A stretch of 9,900 nucleotides of DNA from Limnohabitans sp. (GCA_018883305.1 VEQI01000094.1:1-9900); one strand, 5' to 3'. Positions 1 through 7,524 are shown, counted from the first letter of the stretch. Notes: generated by a model not told the origin, from the sequence alone. Numbers and translations: made by a program.

Positions 1-209
1 GGTTTGGACTGGCCGAGTGTGATCCGCTGTTTGACGAAGGCATGCTGTACGCGGATCAACTGCGGCATCATGGCGTTGCCGTGGATCTGAACATTTATCG
101 CGGCGTGGTGCATGGCTTCATCCAGATGGGTCGTGCCTTGCCCGAGGCCTTGCAAGCCGTGCAAGACGCCTCGCAAGCGCTTCGTGCAGCCATGCACATC
201 CCCTTGTGA
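1..209 (+). CDS. Alpha/beta hydrolase, C-terminal fragment (cut by left window edge)
   Basis: This is the last 68 codons of a gene that begins before the window. The reading frame starts at base 3 and ends at the TGA at 207-209. The fragment resembles the C-terminal end of the alpha/beta hydrolase fold-3 family (hormone-sensitive-lipase or acetyl-esterase type), which cleaves short-chain carboxylic esters. Two catalytic-triad positions of that family are visible: the aspartate in the DPLFDEG motif (visible residue 7) and the histidine in VVHGFIQM (visible residue 37), about 30 residues apart as expected. The nucleophile serine (GDSAG motif) and the HGGG oxyanion motif would lie upstream and cannot be checked. 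The acetyltransferase gene starts 13 bases after the stop on the same strand, so the two are probably co-transcribed. Family assignment is fairly secure; the substrate is unknown. Confidence 0.8.
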   Translation, partial: FGLAECDPLFDEGMLYADQLRHHGVAVDLNIYRGVVHGFIQMGRALPEALQAVQDASQALRAAMHIPL

Positions 210-213
210 GAGG
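208..213 (+). promoter_or_regulatory. Ribosome binding site of the GNAT gene
   Basis: GAGAGG lies 9 bases before the ATG at 223 and overlaps the hydrolase stop codon. It supports 223 as the acetyltransferase start. The same frame stays open back to 112, but that extension would overlap the hydrolase gene in another frame. Confidence 0.6.
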
Positions 214-222
214 CACCCACAC

Positions 223-726
223 ATGGACACTTTCACACAACCATTTCAGACTCTGAAGACGAGTGAAAACAAGGGTGAGCCCGCTGGGGAGCTGCATCTG
301 GGACCATGGGCTCTTCTGCGTGAGACGGCAGGCCAGGTGCGCACCCAAGTCTTCGTGCATGAACAAGGCATTGCGGCCGAACTGGAATGGGATGACATGG
401 ACGAGCGCTGTGTGCATGTGGTGCTGTTTGACCCTCATCACCAACCCGTCGCCACGGCACGCTTGCTGCCCAGTGCGGCGGGCGTCAGTGTGATTGGTCG
501 TGTGGCCGTGTTGAAACCCTGGCGCGGACAGCACGCGGGGTTTGCCGTCATGCGCGCCTTGATTCGTGTTGCCGCTCAACGCGGTGACCATACCGTGCGC
601 TTGCATGCACAGCAAAGCGCTGCAGGCTTTTATCAGCGGCTGGGCTTTCACACCGAGGGCGAGCCCTTTGATGAAGTGGGCATCCCCCACGTGACCATGG
701 TGTGCGGCGATCTGTCCCAAGCATAG
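223..726 (+). CDS. GNAT family N-acetyltransferase, ElaA/YjcF-like
   Basis: Predicted 167-residue cytoplasmic acyltransferase that would move an acetyl group from acetyl-CoA to an amine; the acceptor is not known. The signature is the ElaA/YjcF subgroup pattern: VFVHEQGI at residues 43-50 followed by an acidic ExEWDDMDE stretch, the core strand IGRVAV with the acetyl-CoA loop RGQHAG at 101-106 (a form of the Q/RxxGxG/A motif), LHAQ at 127-130, FYQRLGF at 136-142, and GIPHVTM near the C terminus. The length fits the family apart from about 25 extra residues at the N terminus with no recognised motif. I chose ATG 223 because of the Shine-Dalgarno at 208-213 and because the upstream 37 codons are Cys/Pro/Arg-rich shadow of the hydrolase frame. 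It follows the hydrolase by 13 bases and probably shares its transcript. It ends 33 bases before the stop of the converging patatin gene. Confidence 0.88.
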   Translation: MDTFTQPFQTLKTSENKGEPAGELHLGPWALLRETAGQVRTQVFVHEQGIAAELEWDDMDERCVHVVLFDPHHQPVATARLLPSAAGVSVIGRVAVLKPWRGQHAGFAVMRALIRVAAQRGDHTVRLHAQQSAAGFYQRLGFHTEGEPFDEVGIPHVTMVCGDLSQA

Positions 727-757
727 CCGCCGCACAGCTTTGAATGGCGATGGCGGC
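726..757. terminator. Inverted repeat between convergent genes, possible bidirectional terminator
   Basis: GCCGCC at 726-731 is perfectly complementary to GGCGGC at 752-757, with a 20-base loop. It sits exactly where the + strand GNAT gene and the - strand patatin gene converge. There is no T-tract on either side, so it is a weak candidate for an intrinsic terminator. It may simply be a GC-rich hairpin. Confidence 0.3.
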
Positions 758-759
758 CC

Positions 760-1845
760 CTACAACGGCTCCACCCGTGAAAGATCGGGCTTTTGCAGCC
801 AGTCACTGAATTCATCGGCCAATTGCTGGGCCATCGAGGTGGCTTGTGTCCACACTTTCACGCGCGTGGAAAAATCCTTGGCGTAGCGGGTGAAGTCCGT
901 GCGGTCAGGCAATTTGCCGTTGGGCAATCGGGCCACCCACTCGGCGGATGGCGCCAGCACCAGCACCTGATCCAGAAACGGCGTGAACGCGTGGCGCCAA
1001 CGCAAGGCCTTGTCCAGCCAGCCCGGCACCACGTGTTGCTGAAAGTGCGGGTACAGCACCAGGCCATCCACGGCGCGCGTGTCCAGGTGCAGGTGATAGT
1101 CTGAAATGCCGCCATCCCAGTAAGCGCCCCTTGGCGCTCCCGCGATGTCATGCACCGCCTGCAAGACAAAAGGAATCGAGCAACTGGCTTGCACTGCTGA
1201 CATGAAATTGTCCTCGCTCAGCGGGACTTGCTGACTGGGATAGTCGTGCGTATCAAAGGGTAATGCCGCGGTTGCCACACCGTCACGGCTGGAAAACACC
1301 ACGCGCTCCAGCCAGTGCCCCATGGCATGGCGATGCACCAGGTTGGTCAAATAGGCGCCGGCATAGCCCACCGGGGTGCGCCAGGGGCCATCTCGATGCA
1401 GCACACCGCGTCCACGCGTGGTCATCACATGCAGGCGATAACGGGGATGTGAGAGCACCTCCTCCAGGCGTCCACCATAGTGTGATTGCAAGCCTTGGGC
1501 AAACGCGTGACTGACCTGGGCGGCCGTGGGGCGCGACCGTCCGGGTTCGGGTTGGTAATCCTGATGGATGTAATCGTGCTCTAAACGAGCAAAGGCAGGT
1601 ACGGGGTTGCGCAGACAGGCCGTGGCCATGCGCCAGGCGCCGATGGAGGCGCCCACCAGATCGATGGGCTGCTGTCCGTGTGGCAACCACTCGCCAAACA
1701 GAAACCGATCCAGGGGGCCGAGGATCAAGCCCTTGGGGCCTCCGGCTGCAGCCTGGATGACGCGCACATCCTTTGCACTCAGTCCATGCTGCGCCAGGTG
1801 ACGTCGAGCCACAGGCCCAGCATACAGACGCAGCGCGGCTTTCAA
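760..1845 (-). CDS. Patatin-like phospholipase family protein
   Basis: Predicted 361-residue serine acyl hydrolase with the patatin fold, using a Ser-Asp dyad to cleave acyl esters of lipids. The diagnostic elements are present in order: a glycine-rich oxyanion loop AAGGPKG (33-39), the nucleophile elbow GASIG with Ser67, and the DGG motif at 244-246 giving the catalytic Asp244. I see no signal peptide or membrane segment, so it is probably cytoplasmic. The start appears to be TTG at 1845-1843. The early LRLYAGP segment is usual in this family, no ATG follows until codon 73, and an AAGGG Shine-Dalgarno lies 9 bases upstream. That site is inside the last codons of tex, whose stop is only 5 bases before this start, so translation is probably coupled to tex. 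The gene ends in TAG at 762-760. The family is secure; the natural lipid substrate is unknown. Confidence 0.88.
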   Translation of the reverse strand: MKAALRLYAGPVARRHLAQHGLSAKDVRVIQAAAGGPKGLILGPLDRFLFGEWLPHGQQPIDLVGASIGAWRMATACLRNPVPAFARLEHDYIHQDYQPEPGRSRPTAAQVSHAFAQGLQSHYGGRLEEVLSHPRYRLHVMTTRGRGVLHRDGPWRTPVGYAGAYLTNLVHRHAMGHWLERVVFSSRDGVATAALPFDTHDYPSQQVPLSEDNFMSAVQASCSIPFVLQAVHDIAGAPRGAYWDGGISDYHLHLDTRAVDGLVLYPHFQQHVVPGWLDKALRWRHAFTPFLDQVLVLAPSAEWVARLPNGKLPDRTDFTRYAKDFSTRVKVWTQATSMAQQLADEFSDWLQKPDLSRVEPL

Positions 1846-1850
1846 AGGCG

Positions 1851-4265
1851 TCAGCCCTTGTTCTTGAGCGCTTGCAGACGCGCAAAAGCCGATGCCATAG
1901 CGGAACCGGCAGGCGCATCCTGATGACGCCCTCCACCTGTGGCACCCTGACGCGACGGCGGTTGTGCGTAGCCACCTGCACCTCGTGCGCGATGATCGCG
2001 CGGCGCCTGTTCGAATCGATTGCCACCACCGCTGCGTGTCCGGTCAGACCCACGCTCACCACCAGTGTCAAGCTTCATGGTCAGACTGATGCGTTGGCGC
2101 GCCAGGTCCACTTCGAGCACACGCACCTTCACCACATCGCCCGTCTTGACCACTTCTCGGGCATCGCTCACAAAGCGGTTGCTGAGCTGGCTCACATGAA
2201 TCAAGCCGTCCTGGTGCACGCCCAGGTCCACAAAGGCACCAAAGGCAGCCACGTTGCTCACCGTGCCCTCCAGCACCATGCCCTCCTTGAGATCCTTCAG
2301 GTCTTCCACGCCTTCATTGAAGCGTGCCACCTTGAAGTCAGGGCGCGGATCGCGACCCGGTTTTTCAAGCTCGGTCAAGATGTCACGCACCGTGATCACA
2401 CCCACGGTGTCATTGGCGAACAGCTCGGGCTTGAGGGTGCGCAGCATGTCGGCACGGCCCATCAGGTTTTGAACGGGCTGTGCTGCATGGGCCAGGATGC
2501 GCTCCACCACAGGGTAGGTCTCCGGGTGAACACCCGTCATGTCCAGCGGGTTATCTCCGCCACGGATGCGCAGAAAGCCTGCGCATTGCTCGAAGGTCTT
2601 GGCGCCCAGGCCTGGCACTTTCAGCAGTTGTTGACGGTTGGCGAAAGCGCCCTGACTCTCACGCCAGCGAACCAGCGAGCGGGCCGTGGCCGTGCTGAGC
2701 CCGGAGACACGAGACAACAAGGGCACGCTGGCTGTGTTGACATCCACCCCCACCGCGTTCACGCAGTCTTCCACCACCGCGTCCAGCGTGCGCGCCAGGT
2801 CACCCTGGTTGACATCGTGCTGGTACTGCCCCACCCCAATGGACTTGGGATCAATCTTGACCAACTCGGCCAGGGGATCTTGCAAACGTCTGGCGATGCT
2901 GGCGGCACCGCGCAGGCTGACGTCCACATCCGGCATTTCCTGGCTGGCGTACTCCGATGCGCTGTACACCGAAGCGCCGGCCTCACTCACCACTACCCGT
3001 TGAATCTCCAGATCCGGCTTGATGGCTTTGAGTCGTTGAATCAAATCGGCCGCCAGCTTGTCCGTCTCACGACTGGCTGTGCCGTTGCCGATGGCAATGA
3101 GGTTCACGCCATGCTGCGCGCAGAGTCGACCCAAGGCATGCAATGAGCCTTCCCAGTCCCGGCGAGGCTCATGTGGAAACACCGTGGAGGTGTCCACCAG
3201 TTTGCCAGTGGCGTCCACCACCGCCACTTTCACACCCGTACGAATGCCGGGATCCAGCCCCATGACCACACGCGGACCCGCCGGTGCGGCCAGCAACAGG
3301 TCACGCAGGTTGTCGGCAAACACCTTGATGGCCACTTGTTCGGCGGACTCACGCAGTCGACCCAACAGGTCACGCTCGATGGAGAGGCTCAGCTTCACGC
3401 GCCAGGTCCAGGCCACACATTTGCGCAGCAGATCATCACTGGGCCGCGCTTGATGCCGCCAGCCCAGGTGTAGCGCAATGCGCCCCTCTGCCAGGCTGGG
3501 TTGACCAGGTTCCGGCTCCTCGGCCTGCACCAGTTTGGCTTCCAGGATGTCCAGACTACGGCCACGGAACACCGCCAGGGCACGGTGTGAAGGCACGCGA
3601 TGAATGGGCTCTTCGTAATCAAAATAATCGCGGAATTTGGCGTTGTCGGCATGCTGCTCGTCCTTGCCTGGTGCCAGGCGGCTACGCAGATACCCGTCTT
3701 CCCACAGCCACTCGCGCAACGATTGAACCAGCGCTGGGTCTTCCGCCCAGCGCTCGGACAACAGGTCACGCACACCGTCCAGTACCGCCAGCACGGTGGA
3801 AAAATCGGCGCCTTCCACGGTACCCGCCGGCTTCACATAGGCTTGCGCCTCTGCCTGCGGGTCACGAGTGGGGTCCCCGAGTAACAGGTCTGCCAACGGT
3901 TCCAGGCCTGCCTCACGGGCGATCTGTCCCTTGGTGCGACGTTTGGGCTTGTAGGGCAGGTACAAGTCCTCCAATTCCTGCTTGGTGGCCGCAGACAAGA
4001 TGGATGCGCGCAAGGCGTCGGTCAGCTTGCCCTGCTCCGCAATGCTGTTGAGGACGGTCTCGCGGCGTGCTTCCAGCTCACGCAGGTAGGACAGCCGGAC
4101 CTCCAGTTCGCGCAATTGCGCATCGTCCAGGCCGTCGGTGGCCTCTTTACGGTAACGGGCAATGAATGGCACGGTGGCGCCACCGTCAAGCAAGTCGACG
4201 GCCGCCTTCACCTGCTCGACACGCACCTTCAATTCGGTGCCGAGTTGGTCAAGAATGGAATGCAT
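1851..4265 (-). CDS. tex: Tex, S1-domain RNA-binding transcription accessory protein
   Basis: An 804-residue Tex protein, close to the usual size of the family. Tex binds nucleic acid and is linked to transcription; it was first described as affecting toxin gene expression in Bordetella. The domain order is classic: an N-terminal helical Tex region (about 1-320) with GGATVPFIARYRKE at 28-41, a YqgF/RNase-H-like domain starting at VVMGLDPGIRTG (333-344), a helix-hairpin-helix region (about 505-567, with VPGLGAKTFEQC at 550-561), and an S1 domain (about 660-732, with GTVSNVAAFGAFVDLGVHQD). A Gly/Arg/Gln-rich tail of about 70 residues follows and ends in a short helix-like segment, ASAFARLQALKNKG. 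The ATG at 4265 fits the conserved N terminus, but I see no Shine-Dalgarno in the T-rich sequence before it. The patatin gene follows by 5 bases. Upstream is a hairpin that ends the preceding SDR gene. Confidence 0.97.
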   Translation of the reverse strand: MHSILDQLGTELKVRVEQVKAAVDLLDGGATVPFIARYRKEATDGLDDAQLRELEVRLSYLRELEARRETVLNSIAEQGKLTDALRASILSAATKQELEDLYLPYKPKRRTKGQIAREAGLEPLADLLLGDPTRDPQAEAQAYVKPAGTVEGADFSTVLAVLDGVRDLLSERWAEDPALVQSLREWLWEDGYLRSRLAPGKDEQHADNAKFRDYFDYEEPIHRVPSHRALAVFRGRSLDILEAKLVQAEEPEPGQPSLAEGRIALHLGWRHQARPSDDLLRKCVAWTWRVKLSLSIERDLLGRLRESAEQVAIKVFADNLRDLLLAAPAGPRVVMGLDPGIRTGVKVAVVDATGKLVDTSTVFPHEPRRDWEGSLHALGRLCAQHGVNLIAIGNGTASRETDKLAADLIQRLKAIKPDLEIQRVVVSEAGASVYSASEYASQEMPDVDVSLRGAASIARRLQDPLAELVKIDPKSIGVGQYQHDVNQGDLARTLDAVVEDCVNAVGVDVNTASVPLLSRVSGLSTATARSLVRWRESQGAFANRQQLLKVPGLGAKTFEQCAGFLRIRGGDNPLDMTGVHPETYPVVERILAHAAQPVQNLMGRADMLRTLKPELFANDTVGVITVRDILTELEKPGRDPRPDFKVARFNEGVEDLKDLKEGMVLEGTVSNVAAFGAFVDLGVHQDGLIHVSQLSNRFVSDAREVVKTGDVVKVRVLEVDLARQRISLTMKLDTGGERGSDRTRSGGGNRFEQAPRDHRARGAGGYAQPPSRQGATGGGRHQDAPAGSAMASAFARLQALKNKG
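1855..1859 (-). promoter_or_regulatory. Ribosome binding site of the patatin gene, inside the end of tex
   Basis: AAGGG (minus strand) lies 9 bases before the TTG start at 1845. It is formed by the Lys-Gly codons that precede the tex stop codon. It supports the rare TTG start and suggests re-initiation by ribosomes finishing tex. Confidence 0.5.
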
Positions 4266-4286
4266 AAATCAGAAAAATACAACAAC

Positions 4287-4304
4287 TCGCGCCCAGTGGC
4301 GCGA
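4287..4304 (-). terminator. Hairpin with T-rich tail, probable terminator of the acyl-CoA operon
   Basis: TCGCGCC at 4287-4293 is perfectly complementary to GGCGCGA at 4298-4304, giving a 7-bp, mostly G-C stem with a 4-base loop. Reading the minus strand, it lies 19 bases after the SDR stop codon. It is followed by a T-rich stretch with a run of five T (GTTGTTGTATTTTT). The T-run starts several bases after the stem, so the match to an intrinsic terminator is imperfect. It also falls in the leader of tex and could fold in the tex mRNA. Confidence 0.45.
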
Positions 4305-4323
4305 ACCCGGGAGTCTACGGCAC

Positions 4324-5229
4324 TCACGCCTCTCTCAGGGCTTGACGGAGGTTCTCGCCGATCTCGGGACGCTCGGCAAACGGGTCGGGCGGATTGTGCC
4401 CGGCCACGATGGCTTCCATGCGACGTTGCACATTGCCCAAGGCCTTGGGGTGGCTGTAGACGTAGAACTGGTCGTCTTCCATGGCTGTGAAGACCCGGCT
4501 GGCCACCTCCTCGGCGCTGATCTTGCCACTGCCCACGGCCTTGTCACTCATGGCCTGGCCAATTTGCTGGCTCTTGGTCGGGGCTTCATGTCCCATGTGC
4601 TCTGGCCGATTGCGATGACTCTGGCTGATGCCCGTGGGCACAAAGTACGGGCACAGCACGCTGGCGCCAATTTGCTGGGTGACCAGGTGCAAATCCTGAT
4701 AGAGCGTCTCGGTCAATGAGACCACCGCATGCTTGCTCACGTTATACACCCCCATGTTGGGCGGCGTGAGCAATCCTGCCATGCTGGCCGTGTTGACGAT
4801 GTGCCCTTGATAGGCCGAATCTTGACGTGCTGCCTCCAGCATCATGGGGGTGAACAGGCGCACACCATGAATCACCCCCCAGAGGTTGACACCCAGCACC
4901 CAGTTCCACTCGTCCAGGGAGTTCTCCCACACCAGGCCGCCAGAGGCCACACCGGCATTGTTGAACACGAAATGCGGAGCTCCTAAAGTCTGCTGAACAT
5001 CAGCGGCCAATTGCTGCATCTGATCGGCGTTGGAGACGTCCACACGTCGTGCCATGAGTTGCGATGTTTGTGGTGCCAGCTCGTCGGCTGCGCGATCCAG
5101 GGCATCTTGCTGTACGTCCACCAGCACCAGTCGCATGCCCCGCGCTGCGGCAATGCGCGCGCATGCCAGTCCAAAGCCGGAACCGGCACCCGTGAGGACG
5201 GCTGTCTTGCCTTCAAAATGGGTGATCAT
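4324..5229 (-). CDS. Short-chain dehydrogenase/reductase (301 residues), operon-distal
   Basis: Classical SDR oxidoreductase using NAD(P)H on an unknown alcohol or carbonyl. The Rossmann dinucleotide loop TGAGSGFG is at 13-20. Asp38 at the end of the second beta strand (LVDVQ) suggests a preference for NAD(H); this is an inference. NNAG is at 90-93, and the catalytic Asn115, Ser149, Tyr162 and Lys166 (YNVSK) are all present. The protein is about 50 residues longer than a FabG-type SDR. The extra C-terminal part, with FYVYSHPKAL and GHNPPDPF, probably shapes a substrate lid or helical cap. Its ATG lies 10 bases after the stop of the CurA-like gene with only a weak Shine-Dalgarno (GAG), so translational coupling is likely. 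It is the last gene of the operon, followed by the hairpin at 4287-4304. Confidence 0.92.
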   Translation of the reverse strand: MITHFEGKTAVLTGAGSGFGLACARIAAARGMRLVLVDVQQDALDRAADELAPQTSQLMARRVDVSNADQMQQLAADVQQTLGAPHFVFNNAGVASGGLVWENSLDEWNWVLGVNLWGVIHGVRLFTPMMLEAARQDSAYQGHIVNTASMAGLLTPPNMGVYNVSKHAVVSLTETLYQDLHLVTQQIGASVLCPYFVPTGISQSHRNRPEHMGHEAPTKSQQIGQAMSDKAVGSGKISAEEVASRVFTAMEDDQFYVYSHPKALGNVQRRMEAIVAGHNPPDPFAERPEIGENLRQALREA

Positions 5230-5239
5230 CTGTTGGCGC

Positions 5240-6256
5240 TCAAATCAACTTGACCAACTGCTTGCCAAAGTTGCGGCCCTTGAGAAGCCCCAGAAAGGCC
5301 TCAGGGGCGCTGTCCAGACCCTCTGCCACCGTCTCGCGTGGACGGAATTGACCGCTGCCCACCAGTTGTCCCAATTCCTGCAGAGCCGCAGGCCAGACGT
5401 CCATGTGTTCGCTCACAATGAAGCCTTCTACCTTCAATCGGTTCACCAGAATGAGGGCAGGATAAGCCATCGGCAGCGGCACGCCATCGTAGCCCGCAAT
5501 CATGCCGCAGACCGCAATGCGAGCAAACGCGTTGGTGCGCAGCATCACGGCGTCCAGCACCTTGCCACCCACGTTTTCGAAGTGACCATCAATGCCGTTC
5601 GGACAGGCCGCATGCAGGGCACGTGAAAGTGACACGGCATCCGCATGCTGCTTGTAGTCAATGCATGCATCAAACCCCAAGGTGTTGACCACGTAATCGC
5701 ATTTTTCCTGACCACCTGCGATGCCCACCACACGGCATCCGCGGGCTTTGGCCAGTGCGCCAAAGGCACTGCCCACGGCGCCACTGGCAGCACTCACGGT
5801 CACGGTGTCTCCTGCCTTGGGCGAAATGATGTGAACCAGCCCGTAATAGGCGGTCACGCCCGGCATGCCCACGGCGCCCAGGTAATGACTGATTGGCACC
5901 TGGCGAGTGTCGACCTTGCGGATCGCGCCCGGCAAATGCCCGTCCACGATGCTGTAGAGCTGCCAGCCACCCATGCCCACCACGTGGTCGCCCACACGGA
6001 ATTTGTCACAGCGACTCTCCACCACCTCGCCCACCGTGCCACCGATCATGACCTGACCCAAGGCTTGTGGCTGGGCATAGCTCTTGGTGTCGTTCATGCG
6101 GCCGCGCATGTAGGGGTCGAGGCTCAGGTAATGATGTCGAATCAGGACCTGTCCATCCTGCAAAGCAGGCAAGGTTTCCTCGATCATTCGGAAGTTGTCA
6201 GCACTGGCCGCCGTTTTCGGACGGTTGTCGAGCACAAATTTTCGGTTGAGTGTCAT
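5240..6256 (-). CDS. NADP-dependent oxidoreductase, CurA-like (zinc-free MDR family)
   Basis: A 338-residue medium-chain dehydrogenase/reductase of the leukotriene-B4 12-hydroxydehydrogenase / CurA group, which reduces the C=C bond of alpha,beta-unsaturated ketones or aldehydes with NADPH. The key signatures are LSLDPYMRGRM at 44-54, GMPGVTAYYGL at 130-140, the nucleotide loop SAASGAVGS at 155-163, GGQEKC at 181-186 and FENVGG at 226-231. The zinc ligands of alcohol dehydrogenases are absent, as expected. The start at ATG 6256 is backed by GAGGA at 6270-6266, 9 bases upstream, whose first bases are part of the stop codon of the thioesterase gene. In this operon it could reduce an enone or an enoyl intermediate, but the sequence does not identify the substrate. 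The family is very secure; the role is inferred. Confidence 0.93.
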   Translation of the reverse strand: MTLNRKFVLDNRPKTAASADNFRMIEETLPALQDGQVLIRHHYLSLDPYMRGRMNDTKSYAQPQALGQVMIGGTVGEVVESRCDKFRVGDHVVGMGGWQLYSIVDGHLPGAIRKVDTRQVPISHYLGAVGMPGVTAYYGLVHIISPKAGDTVTVSAASGAVGSAFGALAKARGCRVVGIAGGQEKCDYVVNTLGFDACIDYKQHADAVSLSRALHAACPNGIDGHFENVGGKVLDAVMLRTNAFARIAVCGMIAGYDGVPLPMAYPALILVNRLKVEGFIVSEHMDVWPAALQELGQLVGSGQFRPRETVAEGLDSAPEAFLGLLKGRNFGKQLVKLI

Positions 6257-6268
6257 GATGGGAAATCC

Positions 6269-6727
6269 TCAATCAGTGGCAATGGGATGGGGCTTGGAAG
6301 GCTGGTCACTGCCGGGGCGGCGCGGCACGTAGCGAAAAGTCCCGGTGGCGTGCGCGCAGACCGCGCCTTCAGCATTGATGACACGGGCCTCGACAAACGC
6401 GGTGGTGCGTGTGCGATGCAACAGCTTGCCACGTGTGATGAGCGCACCTTTGGCGGGTAGCATGAAGCTGGTCTTCATTTCAATGGTGACAATGCCTTCG
6501 GTCTTGTCAATGCTGCGCGCGGCGGTGGCCATGCCAATGTCCAGCAAGGTCATGACCACGCCACCATGCGCCACTTCAAAGGAGTTCATGTGCTCGCGCT
6601 TGGGCGTGAAGGCCAGCTCGGACTCGCCGCCTTCGAACCAGTTCATCTGGATGCCCAGCAAATCAATGAAGGGAATTTCCACGCCAAAGGGCAGCGAAGC
6701 CGTTCCGGGTGCAGGAATGTTGTTCAT
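6269..6727 (-). CDS. PaaI family thioesterase (hotdog fold)
   Basis: A 152-residue single-domain hotdog protein expected to hydrolyse acyl-CoA or aryl-CoA thioesters to the free acid and CoA. The core signature NSFEVAHGGVVMTLLDIGM is at 48-66. It holds the HGG turn at 54-56 and Asp63 on the central helix, the positions used for catalysis in PaaI-type enzymes. A basic, proline-containing tail (PRRPGSDQPSKPHP) follows the last strand and looks disordered. The ATG at 6727 has a strong Shine-Dalgarno, GGAGG, 8 bases upstream. That site is formed by the final Gly-Gly codons of the preceding SDR gene, whose stop is only 4 bases away. Within an acyl-CoA oxidation operon it could free CoA trapped in dead-end esters, which was the role proposed for PaaI in phenylacetate breakdown. 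Its substrate here is unknown. Confidence 0.92.
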   Translation of the reverse strand: MNNIPAPGTASLPFGVEIPFIDLLGIQMNWFEGGESELAFTPKREHMNSFEVAHGGVVMTLLDIGMATAARSIDKTEGIVTIEMKTSFMLPAKGALITRGKLLHRTRTTAFVEARVINAEGAVCAHATGTFRYVPRRPGSDQPSKPHPIATD

Positions 6728-6731
6728 GCCA

Positions 6732-7523
6732 TCAACCTCCAGTGATGATGCTCACGCCACCGTCGATGGCCAGCCATTGCCCGGTGATGTGTTTGCCTGC
6801 GTCCGACGCGAACAGCACACAGGCCCCCTTCAGATCCTCGTCATCGCCCAGCCGGCCAAGTGGTGCGTGCGCAGCCAGCTTTTCTTCGCCCAGGGCCTTG
6901 AGCGTGCCTACGGTCATCTTGCTGGGGAAAAAACCGGGGCACAAGGCGTTCACACGAATGCCGTAGGGCCCCCACTCTGCCGCCAAGGCACGTGTGAAGT
7001 TGACCACCGCACCCTTCGAGGTGTTGTAGGCAATGGTATTCATGCCCTTGGGGTTGCCACCCAGTCCGGCGATGGACGCCAGATTGAGAATGCTGCCTCG
7101 GCGGCGCGCAATCATGCTGTGCTTGCCGATGTATTGGGACAGCAAAAAATAGCCACGAATATTGAGGTTCATGACCTTGTCCCAGGCTTCCAGCGGATGA
7201 TCTTCCGCCGGTGCCCCCCAGGCTGCGCCAGCATTGTTCACCAGAATGTCCACCTCACCCAGACGGCGAATGCTTTCTGCCCCCAGGCGGGCAATGTCTT
7301 CAGGTTGTCCGCAATCCGCGGCCAGCCAGTCGGCGTCAATGCCTGCGGCTTTCAATTCGACCGCCGCCGCTTCCAGGTCCGAAGCCTTGCGAGAGGTCAA
7401 CAGCACTTTGGCACCGGCCTCTCCCAACGCGTGGGCCAGTTGCAGGCCCAGGCCACGGGACCCGCCCGTGACCAGGGCGGTCTTGCCGTGCAAGTCCGTG
7501 AGTTGTTGAATGGTTCTTGTCAT
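6732..7523 (-). CDS. FabG-like short-chain dehydrogenase/reductase
   Basis: A classical SDR of 263 residues, the usual FabG-like size. TGGSRGLG (19-26) binds the dinucleotide. The following SRK after the second strand (44-46) suggests NADP(H); this is an inference. NNAG is at 96-99, and the catalytic set Asn121, Ser150, Tyr166, Lys170 (YNTSK) is complete. The C terminus keeps the family's GQWLAIDGG segment. It probably interconverts a hydroxyl and a keto group. Next to an acyl-CoA dehydrogenase and a thiolase, 3-hydroxyacyl-CoA oxidation is an attractive but unproven role. Two starts are possible: GTG at 7532 and ATG at 7523, three codons later. The only Shine-Dalgarno, GGAG at 7539-7536, lies 3 bases from the GTG and 12 from the ATG, so I prefer the ATG. 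The thioesterase gene follows by 4 bases. Confidence 0.93.
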   Translation of the reverse strand: MTRTIQQLTDLHGKTALVTGGSRGLGLQLAHALGEAGAKVLLTSRKASDLEAAAVELKAAGIDADWLAADCGQPEDIARLGAESIRRLGEVDILVNNAGAAWGAPAEDHPLEAWDKVMNLNIRGYFLLSQYIGKHSMIARRRGSILNLASIAGLGGNPKGMNTIAYNTSKGAVVNFTRALAAEWGPYGIRVNALCPGFFPSKMTVGTLKALGEEKLAAHAPLGRLGDDEDLKGACVLFASDAGKHITGQWLAIDGGVSIITGG

Positions 7524-7524
7524 G

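Noticed and set aside
112..222. N-terminal extension of the GNAT protein by 37 codons
   Set aside because: It would overlap the hydrolase gene in another frame, is Cys/Pro/Arg-rich, and the Shine-Dalgarno at 208-213 points to ATG 223.
118..735. 205-codon minus-strand open frame opposite the GNAT gene
   Set aside because: The + strand frame carries the full ElaA/YjcF-like motif set; the minus frame has none and overlaps the hydrolase end as well.
1773..3146. Long + strand open frame of 457 codons opposite tex and the patatin start
   Set aside because: It lies wholly antisense to well-supported genes, starts inside the patatin gene, is unusually rich in His and Gln as expected for the complement of this codon usage, and shows no recognisable domain.
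4266..4323. Possible tRNA-like sequence (GGGTTCGCGCC on the minus strand) in the SDR-tex gap
   Set aside because: The gap is too short for a tRNA, and no T-arm, anticodon arm or acceptor pairing can be built around it.
5645..6460. 271-codon + strand open frame opposite the CurA-like and thioesterase genes
   Set aside because: Spans two real minus-strand genes and their junction, is His/Ala-rich and has no recognisable family features.
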